Positions 10,601 to 22,419 of a stretch of DNA of 64,000 nt are shown in pieces. This DNA is from Siphonodentalium dalli. Taxonomy: Eukaryota; Mollusca; Scaphopoda; Gadilida; Siphonodentaliidae. Numbering within the stretch: position 1 is the first letter of the stretch; the number at the start of each line of letters is the position of its first letter. The stretch lies in assembly GCA_032622095.1 (NCBI GenBank), contig CP136064.1, positions 138,711,954-138,775,953 on the forward strand. The letters are read 5' to 3'. The translations under genes and the position numbers were made by a program. A model generated the notes under the pieces. It searched no databases. It was not told the origin of the DNA and was given only the letters and a program-made list of their open reading frames with translations.

Positions 10601-12007
10601 ATAGCCGATAATGTTAAACAAGAAAACCATAGTCAGAAATGGTAACGCCACCAAGATCATATTATTAGCCATAAATATAAATTAAATATAATTATAATAT
10701 AAACTAGCTTTCAAATTCCATGTGGGAAATTTGGATACTTCCATATACCACGTTTTCCCGTTTCTCGTGTTATACATACATTCTTCAAGATGTCTCGCCT
10801 TTTATTACGCTGGCTGGTGGGCCCGACTTCGTCCAGGCTGTTCCCATCTGCTTTCCGGCGAAAGGCGCGATTTGACCTTGAATTGACTATAATATTCTCG
10901 TGTGCCAGAAGGACTCCTTGAAGTTGAGAATAAGATGAAGAATATTTATTATATGTTATTTAACAAGTCAATCAAATAATATTATTCATTAGTTAGTTGT
11001 GAATAAGATGAAGAATATTTATTGGATGTTGGATAAATCGTCGCACCCAATGAAATTTGTAAACAAATACGATTGACATGCGTTTTAACGAGGTGAGCTT
11101 TAATTAAATGAAAGAAGCAATGCTACATAAACTATTTGTCATGGACTCAGCAAGTGTGTCATATATCTGTGTCAACTAAGGTCGCTTTGCGTGGTAAAAA
11201 TGAAAAGTGAAAGTGAAAATTCGGAGAATCCTATTGAAAATGAAAGTATAATTTTGGGAATTCCGCGGCAGATTCAGAGAATCTCTACTATTGAAAGTGA
11301 ATGTACGATTCCTGGAATTCTATCAGATTTCGCGACTCTTGTCGTTTTCGTGATCATAGGTTATATAGGGCCTATATGACCACGAAAACGAGTCGAGTCA
11401 CGATACATGCATCGGTACAAAAACATGTATACGTTACAATTTTGACTTGATGACCAGAAAATAAAAGATAGCGATTACTCCAACAGAACAGGCATGTGCA
11501 CTCCAATTAAAATTACACATAATTCACTTCACTACCACAGGGGCTCCCAATGGGTTATACATTATTTTCAGGCTATCAATTAATTGAACACTATTTCCTT
11601 TTTACTAAACTAAACGAGACTACCTAATTACCCATTACCAGGTTTTATTATTATATTTTCAAGAACATATTACAACGGTGGCGTTAAGTTTACAATTTCA
11701 GCATGTAGGTGACTCTATCAGTACGATTGAGTCAGGTACGAGACTACCTAATTACCCATAATGCAATCGCCCATTGGACCATATGTTATTATATTTTCAA
11801 AAACATATTACATCGGTGGCGTTAAATAGACCAATCATTCTTTCACAGCCAGCATGTACCTTGTATCGTGTATCTGGGATAAGGGGAGTAACTCTAAACT
11901 ATTCTATTATTATCGATCAACCTATACTTCCACAAAAAAAAAATTTGTTCCGATTGTTTTATCAAGACAACATATAATTATTCACTGAGAACATTCAAAG
12001 TTAAAAT
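10601..12007. other. No gene; diverged copies of the local repeat module
   Basis: GACTACCTAATTACCCAT occurs at about 11610 and 11741, each followed by ATTATATTTTCAA-AACATATTACA. The ORF at 11191-11379 is a low-complexity Glu/Ser frame with no motif. Confidence 0.35.
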
Positions 12008-12105
12008 AACTTTGCGATAAATCGAAAACATATTTCTGATAAATCGCCAACTACCGTACTTGGCGATTTATCACAAATGTTTGCGATTAATCGCAATGAT
12101 TGAAT
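12008..12105. repeat. Second GCGATAAATCGC palindrome cluster
   Basis: Four to five decayed units of the 9.8-kb array in 100 bp, including TTTGCGATAAATCG and TTTGCGATTAATCGCAA. Confidence 0.55.
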
Positions 12106-13440
12106 TATATTGTTATATGTGGGCACTAATGGGATTGAACCATATAACCATTATCAATCAGATATCTTAAACAGGTCTGGGTGAACCACTTACTGATCTA
12201 TAATAGACTAAAATAATCATCGGTCTTTCACAGCCTGCATGCATCCGGGATAAGGGGAGTCACTCTAAACTGTTTTATTGTTATCTCTCAACCAATATGT
12301 AAACAAAATTAATTCTGATTTCTTTTGCAAGACACCAAATAAATATTTACTGTATACTGAGAATATTCAAAATAAACATACATGTACATGTACATGTATA
12401 CAGATATTAAAACAAATAGATTCAAATTGTCAATAAATTTCGAGTTCCTGCTCTTACAACAGTGAGCACTGTGTCAGGAAGAGCGACCGGTCTATTGTAG
12501 CCCGATCAGGCTATTATAGTTAATCTGTGGTTTGCTCAGACCTTTCTGTATACCATAATAAATATCGCGTAAATAGTATGTAATTGTTGTGGTTCCTACA
12601 CTGCATTATGTGAACAAAGCCAAATTCAGTTCGAGAACCTGTTGTAAAGTACGTAAATAGCATGCGATAAGCAAAATACTCAACAATGGGGAGACCACAT
12701 TAATGAACTCTGGTTAATTAAAACTGGCAGCATGTTGTTTGCAAAATAATGTTGTAGCGCTCACTAGTCCTCGCCACAATATTTTGGTGTTGAATGGATC
12801 ACCGGAGTCACTCTCCTAAAAAAATTGCTTATCGTACACTTCCGATGTGCTGTATCGATATATGAACAAACAAACAAACCTCACACAAAGAGAGTTTATT
12901 GTATTTAATATATGATCCATTTTGGTACAGCCATAGTTAATAAATTATTCTCCATTCGCAGCTATGCGTCATCGAGTCAATGTCATTGCCTGATCACCAG
13001 AGCCATATAATGTAGAATTTCGCGAATATGGTTTCCAATTATGGAAGAGGTTATTTCCCAGCAAAGCGGAAATGTCCGAATCGTTCTGAATGATAGCCAC
13101 ACATGTTTTGATAAGAACATGATGCATATGGACATTGGAATGGTCTACATGTTCATGTACCTGTATATATATATATACAGCTAAGCTCTAATTGACTCCC
13201 CTATAACGACGTTGACACCGATATTACCGCATTGTTGATGATGTTATTAACCATGATCAATCCTACCATAGCCGACCTTCGTACATTTTTAAAGTCAGCA
13301 TTATAACCACCACATAGTGTATATTTCTGGCATGGCCTGACGCTGCATTGATGATGCAGTTGCGAATGTCGGTCAGTGACCAACTTCGAATGTTGATTAA
13401 ACCGTAAACAAATTATTAATTGAAATATTATTTTGTGCTC
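12106..13440. other. No gene recognised
   Basis: An (ACATGT)n stretch lies at 12375-12400. One more copy of the CTTTCACAGCC module lies near 12225. Nothing else is supported. Confidence 0.4.
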
Positions 13441-13444
13441 GACA

Positions 13445-13790
13445 AAACAAGTGTCCATTGACACCGCGGTGTATTTGCCGTTCGGCCGCGGTGTCAGCGT
13501 TTGTAACTGCGGTTGATCACCGCGGTCGAACGGCAAGTACTCTGCGGCCGAAGGCAAGTACACCGTGGCCGAACGGCAAGTACACCATGGCCGAAAGGCA
13601 ACTACAACGCGACCGAATGGCATGTACACAATAGATTTTCTGGTTTGTATCATCTTTTTTCAGTTTAATGAATGTACACCGCGGCAACTACACCATGGAC
13701 GAATGGCAAGTACACTGCGTCCCAACTGTAGTTAGCCGGTGGAGCTTCAGTGTTGTTGCATTTCGGCCGCGGTGGAAACTCTAACCGCAC
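13445..13790. repeat. GC-rich minisatellite, ~21-bp unit
   Basis: Six or more units of the type GGCAAGTACACCGTGGCCGAA, partly inverted near 13465-13500, stand out against the AT-rich surroundings. The minus-strand ORF at 13201-13653 reads through it but is a by-product. Confidence 0.6.
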
Positions 13791-14043
13791 TGAGGTTAAG
13801 CGGACTCTTGTTTTGTCCAGCAAGGTAGTTAACACAGTGCATGGCGCTCACGGAAAGCTGGACTGGGTGTACATGTAAGGTGGCCATGTAAAAAATTAAT
13901 GCAGAGTACAGGAGTCGCAAAATATTAATAGTACAGTAGAAAAAAACTTTCTACAGCACTATTAATAATATGGTTGATCGGCGGTATGGTATAACCGGTG
14001 TCATTAACACCCTACAACCTTTTTAAAGGAGACGATTAATTAG

Positions 14044-14510
14044 AGCATAGCTGTAGTACGTTACTACATGTACATGTAAAAGCTTGTGATGGATTCAGTG
14101 ATAATGTGTGTCCAAGAATTGGATCCGTATCTCCGAGATTATCCGTCATTTCATAAATACAATATCACAACAATATCACAGCGTCACTGGCGTTTCAATT
14201 AAAAGAATAACAGACTCCGTAACTGGGTAATATGTCATGGCTACATGGTTCTCAAATCACTTTTCGATGAAAATTGAAGAATAGCTGTAGTACGTTACTA
14301 AAAGCTTACGATGGACTCATGCAGTGATAATGTGTGTCCCAGAATTGGATCCGTATCTCCGAGATTATCCGTCATTTCATAAATATTTCACAACAATATC
14401 ACAGCGTCACTGGCGTTTCGATCAAAAGAATAGCCGACCCCATAATTGTCGATATGTCATGGCGACATGGTTCCCAAATCACGCTTCGATGAAAATTGAA
14501 GAATATGATC
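14044..14510 (+). repeat. Tandem duplication of ~235 bp
   Basis: ATAGCTGTAGTACGTTACT starts each copy (about 14047 and 14281). The copies share GGATCCGTATCTCCGAGATT, CACAGCGTCACTGGCGTTTC and ATGTCATGGC-ACATGGTT, with small indels. The ORF over the second copy is disrupted in the first. Confidence 0.75.
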
Positions 14511-14570
14511 CATCTTCCTTTGTACAGGTACTCGTACGTTGTATCCTTGAACATGCAACAAACTTGTGAC

Positions 14571-15735
14571 TGACTCATGAGTCATGACTGATCTGTGACG
14601 TCATAATTCCGACTAATTTCTACATAATTGTATGTCTCGTAATCCTAGTCACCAGTGGTTGACTCTTGTCAGACTTGTTAGTTAATTGGACGGTTTATAA
14701 TTTTGTGAAACTTAAGTATCTGTCTTTGAAATTCACAACATTGTCATGCATGTCATTATCAAACTTGTGTAATCAGTCCCACTGGCACTGAATTCATTGA
14801 CTTCGCCTGTTTTCGGAGGTTATAACATCTTGTCCCTTTCATATACAAACATAATCCAGACAGTGCTAACAATATTCCAGGTTATTAAGAAGCAAGTTTA
14901 ATAGGTCCAATTATTTGCTAAAACAATCTAAAACAAGTGAAGTTGGTAAACACGAACAACAACGCACATGGTTCATTCACCGGAAGAATATTTCGATTTT
15001 TCGTACTATAAACCTCGTATCATGCAGGGGTAAAATAATTATGCCGCTTAAATGATAACGTTATATAGTTTCTGGAACACTTAAATGCGATAAGGTATGA
15101 GTTATAAAACGTAGCTTATGTTCAGTAGCTATATAACTACTTATAAAATTTTTTTTTTCATTGTAAAGTTGACTAACTCAGAATTAGTCATGATGACTCG
15201 TAGTCATATCGGTAGTCATATTGACCCATTATTTTTCTCAGGGCACTGCAGGCCAATATTAATAGGTGATGTTGTCAAAAAAAAAACTGAACAAACACTG
15301 AACAAAAACAAACAAATGGGGGGGGGGGACTCTTGCATGAGAAACTCTTTTCTTTCTTTTCATGTTCACTGTCATTGAATCATAAAATGAGGGGGGGGGG
15401 GGGCAAACGACTTTGAGTATGTCGTCGATCAACTCGCGCAGCAGTCGATGTCTCAAATAAATTGTTATCAATATATACGGGTGAATGACGGGTGAATGAC
15501 CTCAGATTTAAGCGGATTACGTTTGATATAATTTATCCATTCCTTGTCAAATTTGAGGTATCTATATCACCACTCAACAAGAAAAGGGGACATTCAAACA
15601 GTATAAAGTTTCATTTTTGTCGGACACTCCGAAAAGGACCGAGATACGAAATTAAGAGTGAATTTATTATCGCCGCGCTCTCCGGTGCACGACAGCATGA
15701 TGGTTAATTAATCTCAACACGCGGAAATAATTTTA
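14571..15735. other. No gene; poly(G) and poly(A) tracts
   Basis: G runs of 10-12 lie near 15318 and 15391, and A/T runs near 15150 and 15279. I see no coding signal. Confidence 0.4.
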
Positions 15736-17112
15736 CGTAGTCGGATATAGGGCTATGTTTATTCTATATTCTCTGAGCATTATTTTTATCGGGTTTTTTT
15801 CTGATCGCAAAACTTCAACATGCAGTTTGCATGTGACTGTTTCCGTCTATTTTGTCCCAAAAATTTCACGCAAAAGCTATCAAAAACAATAAAGTTAAAC
15901 TTTATATACGCGTATTATCGACCCGCTGTAAACCTCTTATAGTAAATGCATGCGTCTTTCCGCCCACGTGTTAATGTTTGGGGAATTTATATCCCACGAT
16001 GCATCATTCTCGCAATCCATAAAAATGGTCCTTGATGTCATAATTTTAGTGGGAAATCCCCGTCTAAATCAGGTGAGAGTCTACGATTGGCTAAAAGATA
16101 ACACGTGACTGTGTGCGCATGTGCATATTCATTCCGGTAAAATTATCCAATTTAAATTTCGTTTGCATTTTATTTAACAGCAACGTTCATTTTACAAAAA
16201 CGATGGCGAGGAAAGCCAAAACAATTCAACAATTTGGCAAAAAGAAGAAAGGAACTATAAAGTTTATAAACGCTAGAGATATAATAGGTGGTAGGAGGCT
16301 GAATTCGGTGAATAATTACGCAAATTCCCGATTCCACTGGTGACATTGCCTGAGAAATTTAATGTCATTTACTTAGTCATTGTCGACAACACTACTGACT
16401 GCACACTGTGGACGCATAAATTAATGGTCGCATATAAATTATAACTGATGGACACGTGCGCTAATAAATTCAGACACAACAAGTTTACATTTATTTACAA
16501 GTGATAATTCTTAATTGGAGAGTGATGGCCGTCGACTGATTCAGTCAATTTCAGTGATTGATCTCTAACATGTTGCATTTCTTGTTTGCATTTTGCAAGG
16601 CGAAGGACTGATTCAAATTCAATTTCAATCATCTACTTGTGGCTTGGGACTGGCATAGTGCTTACGGGACAAAACTAATTATGAGGGAGAGAGAGAGACC
16701 GTATACGATAAATGATGATGAAACATGCAGTGTGCACTGCAATTTGATTATCGGAGACAATCACGTGATATTACTGACATTGAGATGATTGACAATCAAT
16801 GTGACATCAGAAGAAAACAAACTGGAATCAGTCATAGACTCATACTCATAGTCACACACAGTTTGCAAATTTATCTCACTAGTCTCAGGGCTAAACATCC
16901 CATGTCATGTGTGCACCAGCTTCATCAACAAATTTTCAGAGCATATCAACAAAGTTTAACACTTTACATTACAATATATCAGAAATATTAGAAAACTACG
17001 CTGACTGCTCAGTGTTTTGCGGCGTGAGAAAACGCTCAATAAAAATAGTTCTATTGGGTATTTTTACAGTAATTTTTCAGAGAATATAGAGAAAATATAG
17101 TCCTGTCGGAAT
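15736..17112. mobile_element. TIR element with CTATATTCTCTGA ends
   Basis: The left end contains GGGCTATG, TTCTATATTCTCTGA, TTATTTTTATCGGG and GATCGCAAAAC in order. The right end (~17030-17112) carries the same blocks inverted. A second, diverged left end starts at ~17216 in direct orientation. The exact termini and target duplication are unclear. Confidence 0.45.
16203..16343 (+). CDS. Small basic ORF inside the 15.7-kb TIR element
   Basis: 46 codons, ATG to TGA, starting MARKAKTIQQFGKKKKGTIK. It is strongly basic at the N terminus (R3, K4, K6 and a KKKK run), which would suit a nuclear or DNA-binding peptide. I do not recognise it. It could be the first exon or a remnant of a transposase, because it lies between the inverted ends of this element. 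It may also be spurious. Confidence 0.2.
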   Translation: MARKAKTIQQFGKKKKGTIKFINARDIIGGRRLNSVNNYANSRFHW

Positions 17113-17215
17113 ATCCTAAAGGTTTACCCGGTGTTGAGACTAATTAACCATCAGACAGCCGAAACTGCCGACAATGCATTCTCTCAATCACAAAAAAACA
17201 TGACACTCTTTACAA

Positions 17216-17600
17216 TATTCCGACAGGACTATGTATACTCTATATTCTCTGAAAACATGGTGTACAACTTCTCAATAAAACTATTTTTATCGGGCGTTAT
17301 CTGACGCCGCAAAACAGACTAGTTGGAGTAGTTTTCTGAAATTTCCGACTATTTTGTCGCATAAAATCAATAAAAATACGATTAGAAACTTGTGATGTTT
17401 TTGCATATTCTGGAAGAAATATATGTTTGAAATTACATGCAAAACAATGAAAGATAACAAAGTTACAATTAGTTGTATAGACCCATTCTAAATCTCCCAT
17501 AGTAAATGCATGCGGTGGATAAGCATATGGCTGTGGATACTTTCCATCCCAAAATGCAACAGTCAAAAATGGTTATCCGTGAAATGGTCTATATGGACAT
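17216..17600 (+). repeat. Second left end of the 15.7-kb TIR element
   Basis: CCGACAGGACTATG, CTATATTCTCTGA, CTATTTTTATCGGGCG, GACTATTTTGTCGC and TAGTAAATGCATGCG follow the order seen at 15736-16000, with about 30 percent divergence by eye. Confidence 0.45.
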
Positions 17601-17639
17601 CATAAGTGGAGTTAAAAGCCTAAAGGGAAGAGAATAGCT

Positions 17640-17780
17640 TGAAGATACTCTTGGGGTTCAAATAAAAGTGCAGGCCCAAATAATAGTGCAGGGGGTAAAT
17701 TCCATTGAAAGTTAATAAACGTGCAGACAACTGGTGCAGACCCAAATAATAGTGTAGTATATATATATATATATATCTCT
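17640..17780. repeat. CCCAAATAATAGTGCAG repeats and (TA)n
   Basis: GTGCAG(A/G)CCCAAATAATAGTG occurs twice here (about 17668 and 17735). A relative with AATAAACGTGCAGACCCAAAT lies at 56110. A (TA)n tract follows at 17759-17776. Confidence 0.45.
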
Positions 17781-18370
17781 CTCTCTTTATTTCCTCCAAT
17801 ACTGAAGATTCGATATACATTGTATATATATACATACCATTTGGTACATACAAATGGAACAAATTGAAACGGGAAATGTAATTTAGAAGAATAGTAGGGT
17901 AGAATATACAACCTGCAGAATTAATGAGCTGACGTACGCCGCCAGATGCAAGCTGAAGATCGATGTGCTCTATATATATACGCTACATATTAAGCTGTCA
18001 TGAAAAGACAAAGAGATTATGCACAAGGATAGCTAGCCTTCATAACAACACCATATATTCATATTCGCTTAAATACACCACACATACATATACACACACA
18101 TATCACATACCTCCGTACACCAATCTCCATGCACACACTAATATATATACACACATACGTGTATATAAACATACACAATGAAGCCACCCACCCCACCACG
18201 CATACACTTGCATTTCCACTGGCGCGTGTCGGCATATACATTATAAACCCTGCATGCGCGGAATATGCATGCACAACCATACATGCACTTACTTAAACAA
18301 ATAGACCACTATAGTATGAATTTAAAGCTTGAGCGTGTACGCACCATGCAGCAACATATATATATATATA
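17781..18370. repeat. CA/TA-rich microsatellite region
   Basis: Interrupted ACACATACA/TATATA runs (18070-18180 and 18355-18372). The overlapping ORFs on both strands are low-complexity readings. Confidence 0.5.
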
Positions 18371-18379
18371 TCTATATTT

Positions 18380-20165
18380 GCGAATGTCTGTCTGTCTGTG
18401 TTCTATAGAAATGAACAGGGGACCATCTAGATGATGCCAAAGGGGTCTACTAGGAGTAGCTTTTTACGAGAAAGATAATGGTCGGGGTTAGAATTTTCTA
18501 AAGTGACGCCGTTGTTGTCAGGGGCAGAAAAGGGGGAGGGGCAGAAAACAAATTTGTCACCGATTGCCACCAAACTTATATATAATCATCCCCATAATAT
18601 GAGGAATCTAATGGCGTGATTTAAATATGACAAAAGTCGCGCCGTTCGCGTCAGGGGTGCCCGGAAGAGGGGGGGGGGGGCGGCAGATTTGTTTTCCTGT
18701 CGCCGATTGCCACCAGACTTACATATAATCATCCCCATGATATGAAGAATCCAACGGTGTGGTTTAAATATGTCAAAAGTGGCGTCGTTTGAGTCAGGGA
18801 TGAACGGAAGGGGAGAGGGGCACCAAAATTGATAAAACTAATTTTAGCGCCGATTTCCACCAAATTGATATATATTCTTCTTCGTGATACAAGGAATCTA
18901 ATTGTGCGATTTAACAACGCCAAATTGTTGTTTTTGGATGAGAGATTGGGAGGGGTGGGCACTAAATTTGATAATAAGTCGCCGATTGCCACCACACTTA
19001 TACAAAATCGTCCGCATGGTATGAGGAGTATAATGGTGTGGCTTTTATCTGTCAAATGTGGCCTCATTCGAGTCAGGGTTACATTGAAAGGGACAGGGGC
19101 ACCAAAATTGATGCACAATTTTTTTAGCGCCAATTTCCACCAACTTGATACACGTTGTTATCCATGATACGAGGAATCTAATCGTGATTTAAAGACGCCA
19201 TAGTGGTGCTGTTTGGGTGAGAGATGGAGAGGGGAGGGATTGGCACCAAATTTGATAAAAATGTTGTTTATTCGCCGATTATCACCAAACTTATAAACAA
19301 TCATCTCCATGCTATCAGGAGCGTAATTAAGGTTTAAGGGTGTCACAAGTGGGGCCATTCAAGTCAGTGGTGTATAGAGATTAGAGGGACACAAACAAAT
19401 TATATCTATATGTTTAGTGCCGATTTCCACCATATTGATACATATTCTTCTCCGTGATACGAGGAATCTTATCGTGTGGTTTAGATACACCAAATTGGTG
19501 CCCTATGGGTGAGAGATATGGGGACCTTAAATTTGATACGAATTTGTATACTCGCCAATTTTCACCAATTTCATATATATGCATCTCTAATCTCTAATGA
19601 GTCTTAGTGTGTGCAGCTTGAGTCGTCCGAAATAGGAACGGGAGGGTCACCAAAACTGATACAAAATATTTTTAGTACCAATTACCATCAAATTCAGACA
19701 CGTTCTTCTCAAATCATACAAGAAATAAAATCGTGCTGTCTGTCTGTCTTTTGTATGTCTGTGTGCATTCTATATACAACTTCACACGGTACAATCGAGA
19801 TGGCACCAAGGCGTTCTAAGAGGGGTAACTTTTTACAAGGAAGACAATGGTGCGGGTTAAAATTTTCTAAAATGACGCTGTTGGTGGGAGGGGAAATTTA
19901 AAAAATATGGTGAAATAGTTTTGTCGCTGATTTCCACCAAACGAATACATAATCACCTTCGCAATATGGCGTTGTTCGAGTCAGCGCTGCATCAACAATT
20001 GATTTAATAAACCAAATTCCACCAAATTCATACACGTTTTTCTCTAATGATATACCATGAATTATATCACATTTGGTGTCGTTTGCGTCACGGATGGCGA
20101 GCAGATATGCACTATCATTGATAATATTGCTATTCGCCGATATCCACATATAAGTTATATACATT
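18380..20165. repeat. Degenerate ~145-bp tandem array with alternating unit types
   Basis: Units recur near 18558, 18701, 18848, 18980, 19129, 19272, 19419, 19552, 19672, 19922 and 20012. From 18848 onward two types mostly alternate: ATTGCCACCAAACTTAT then ATCATCCCCAT, and ATTTCCACCAAATTGATA then ATTCTTCTCCGTGATACGAG. This gives a ~290-bp higher-order period. The opening block (CTGTCTGTCTG then GACGCCGTTG, 18385-18515) reappears at 19735-19885, a larger ~1.36-kb period. The ORFs inside have no protein motif. Confidence 0.65.
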
Positions 20166-21060
20166 CACCAGGCCATCTCCATATCATGTTAAGTAGTTGG
20201 GCGTTCACATTTCACAATCCCGACATATGGTGACCCACATAAGTCACTTGAACAATTATATCTTCTTAACAGTCATATTTATATGGGAATGACAATCAAG
20301 GCATTCACACAATGGGCTAGCAAAAAGAAATAACTAGAAGAATCATTAAACGTATATTTATCATTCTATTGAAGAGATACATATATTCGTGCAAACTGAG
20401 AGACCTCGAACCGTCAGAGGATTGCATATATATAATAACAAAATTTAGTCTGTTTCATTCAATACAGTTTCCACAAAAAGTTACAATTTGTCAAGAGATA
20501 TGGAAGGCCTGTTCAAAAATAGTGGTCACAGTGTGCAGTCAAATATAGTTTCTTCTGATATACAATAAAATGCAGTTAGTAGCACAAGACTTTTCAGGAT
20601 CCTACCAATACTGACATCTGACATCTGACAAGGGTTTTAGAACAGACTCATCGACGGACATAAACAACTCAAAATCTCGCTCTGTGCCTGTCACATGTAG
20701 CTGATATATCTGCGCAGCAACATTTCGTTTAAACTAAGAATATTTAGCCAATATATAGCACCATGAACAGAGGAGCACCTGGAAATTTCTTTGAAACATC
20801 TGTATCTTCATGGAGATATGATAGCCAGGTGTCCTCGATATCTTAGTCCAACCCACTAGATTGATTGATACATCTCAATATGTAAAACCCAATTATCATC
20901 TTTTATCGAACTAATGTGTTTATGATGTTCATGTATCATATTATAATGTCTGATGTATACGCAGTTGTAACTAAATAAATACTTCATTATTGGTGGAACG
21001 GATTAATCGTGATAAACAGAATGACAATTGACAAGGTGAGCCACTACATATATTCCATCG
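20166..21060. other. No gene recognised
   Basis: Mixed AT-rich sequence with a short CTGACATCTGACATCTGACA run near 20610. No supported features. Confidence 0.4.
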
Positions 21061-21490
21061 GGTAATTTCAAGGTCAAACGCCCGAATATCACGGGATTTC
21101 GATGAAACTTGGTATGTGGGGGTACTTTCGTATGGGGAGTCTCATAAGCATATTCATTTGCCCGTGCGACGTGACATTGACCTTAAAATCGGGTCAATTC
21201 AATGTAAAATCGCGAATTTTGATGGGATTTCGACGAAATTTGATACGTGTGGTTACTTTTGTCCACTGAGTGTTTTGGACGGGTCGAGTCGTGACCCCGG
21301 CCTGACCTTGACCTTCTAAATGATCAATTCAAGGTCAAATCGGGTAAAACCGGATGGATTTCGACGGGTACTTTTGTCGGCTACTTTTGTCCGGGCCGTG
21401 TTTTGGTCGGGTCAAATCGTGACCACACTTGACCTTGACCTTCAAAATGGACAATTCAATGTCAAAGCCCGGACGAAGTCGGGTCACCTT
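21061..21490 (+). repeat. GACCTTGACCTT tandem repeat, ~120-bp units
   Basis: Three diverged units, each with TCAAGGTCAAA or a variant, a GGATTTCGA(T/C)GAAA-TTTGATACG block and GGGTCGAGTCGTGACC. The same repeat occurs inverted at 45960-46320. Confidence 0.6.
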
Positions 21491-21493
21491 CTA

Positions 21494-21541
<48 letters not shown>
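21494..21541. repeat. (TA)24 microsatellite
   Basis: Uninterrupted TA run directly upstream of the Penelope-like element. A shorter TA run (~24367-24381) lies on its other side. Confidence 0.95.
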
Positions 21542-21543
<2 letters not shown>

Positions 21544-21571
21544 AATATTGTCTTGTACGTAGATTCATATA

Positions 21572-21782
21572 TTGAATATTGACGATTACGTGAATAACTT
21601 AACAACCATGCATCTAAATGAACCCCCTGCTGCAGTCCGGGACAATATACCAAAGTCACAGAGAAAACCATTGGACAGACTAAAACAGGACAGTTCTATT
21701 ATTATTAAGCAAGCCGATAAAGTGGGCGCAAGTGTTGTTATGGATCGTGATTATTATCAGTTAAAAGCAGAATCTCTTCTTA
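21572..21782 (+). pseudogene. PLE ORF, N-terminal segment before the MITE
   Basis: The frame contains IIIKQADKVGASVVMDRDYY, the IVIKxADKGGxVVVMD block found just N-terminal of the PLE RT domain. It is cut at TTA (21780-21782), the target site of the MITE. The downstream RT frame at 22420 is in register with this one once the MITE plus one TTA copy (640 bp) is discounted, so the insertion alone broke the gene here. The start is uncertain: the ATG at 21572 lies close to the (TA)n tract and true N-terminal sequence may be missing. Confidence 0.65.
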
Positions 21783-22419
21783 GGTAGCAATACACGATTT
21801 CTGGCCATTTTCACCATTTTGACGGGGGTACTGTATTACAACCTTCTGCTGCACCATGGTCATTGATAAACAGAACATGAGTGTTTGGTTACAAGATACA
21901 GAAATGGTCAGAGGATAATTCGTCTGTCTTTTGGAAAAAATTGCATCATCACAAGTAGAATTATCTCCCCTAGACTGATTTTTAAAAATCTTCATTTTAG
22001 CCATTTTTTGATCGAAATTGGCCGTTTTCGGTCGCATAGCTAACCATGACAGAGCGAATGTCAGTCTATAATCACCTTATGAGCTGATAGACCCGAGATA
22101 TATGTCAGATATATTGAAAAATTAAAAAAAGTTATCATAGCAATTTTAAATTTTTTTCTCAGAAGTGCAGACGACTGTTTTCAAGGGACAGAATTCGAGC
22201 TGTTTTCCGGTGGAGTACCACACAGAGCTGGCCGACATCAGATTCCAAAAACATACTTCGTATTCAAATATCATCCCATTTTGTATACTATGGTACCTTT
22301 ATAAAATAATTAAACCATCAAACCATTACTCCCAGGTATAACAGAGGCTAAACTGACAGTTGTAGCCCTTATATGCTTAAAATCATATCCTACAACCCAT
22401 GAAATCGTGTATTGCTACC
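21783..22419. mobile_element. 637-bp TIR MITE with TTA target duplication
   Basis: Perfect 19-bp terminal inverted repeats, GGTAGCAATACACGATTTC at 21783-21801 and its complement at 22401-22419, are flanked by TTA on both sides (21780-21782 and 22420-22422). A 3-bp TWA target fits the PIF/Harbinger superfamily. It has no transposase ORF. It disrupts the PLE coding region and is therefore younger than the PLE. Confidence 0.85.

Noticed and set aside
13201-13653. 150-aa minus ORF over the minisatellite
   Set aside because: The open frame comes from the repeat unit; flanking parts have no motif.
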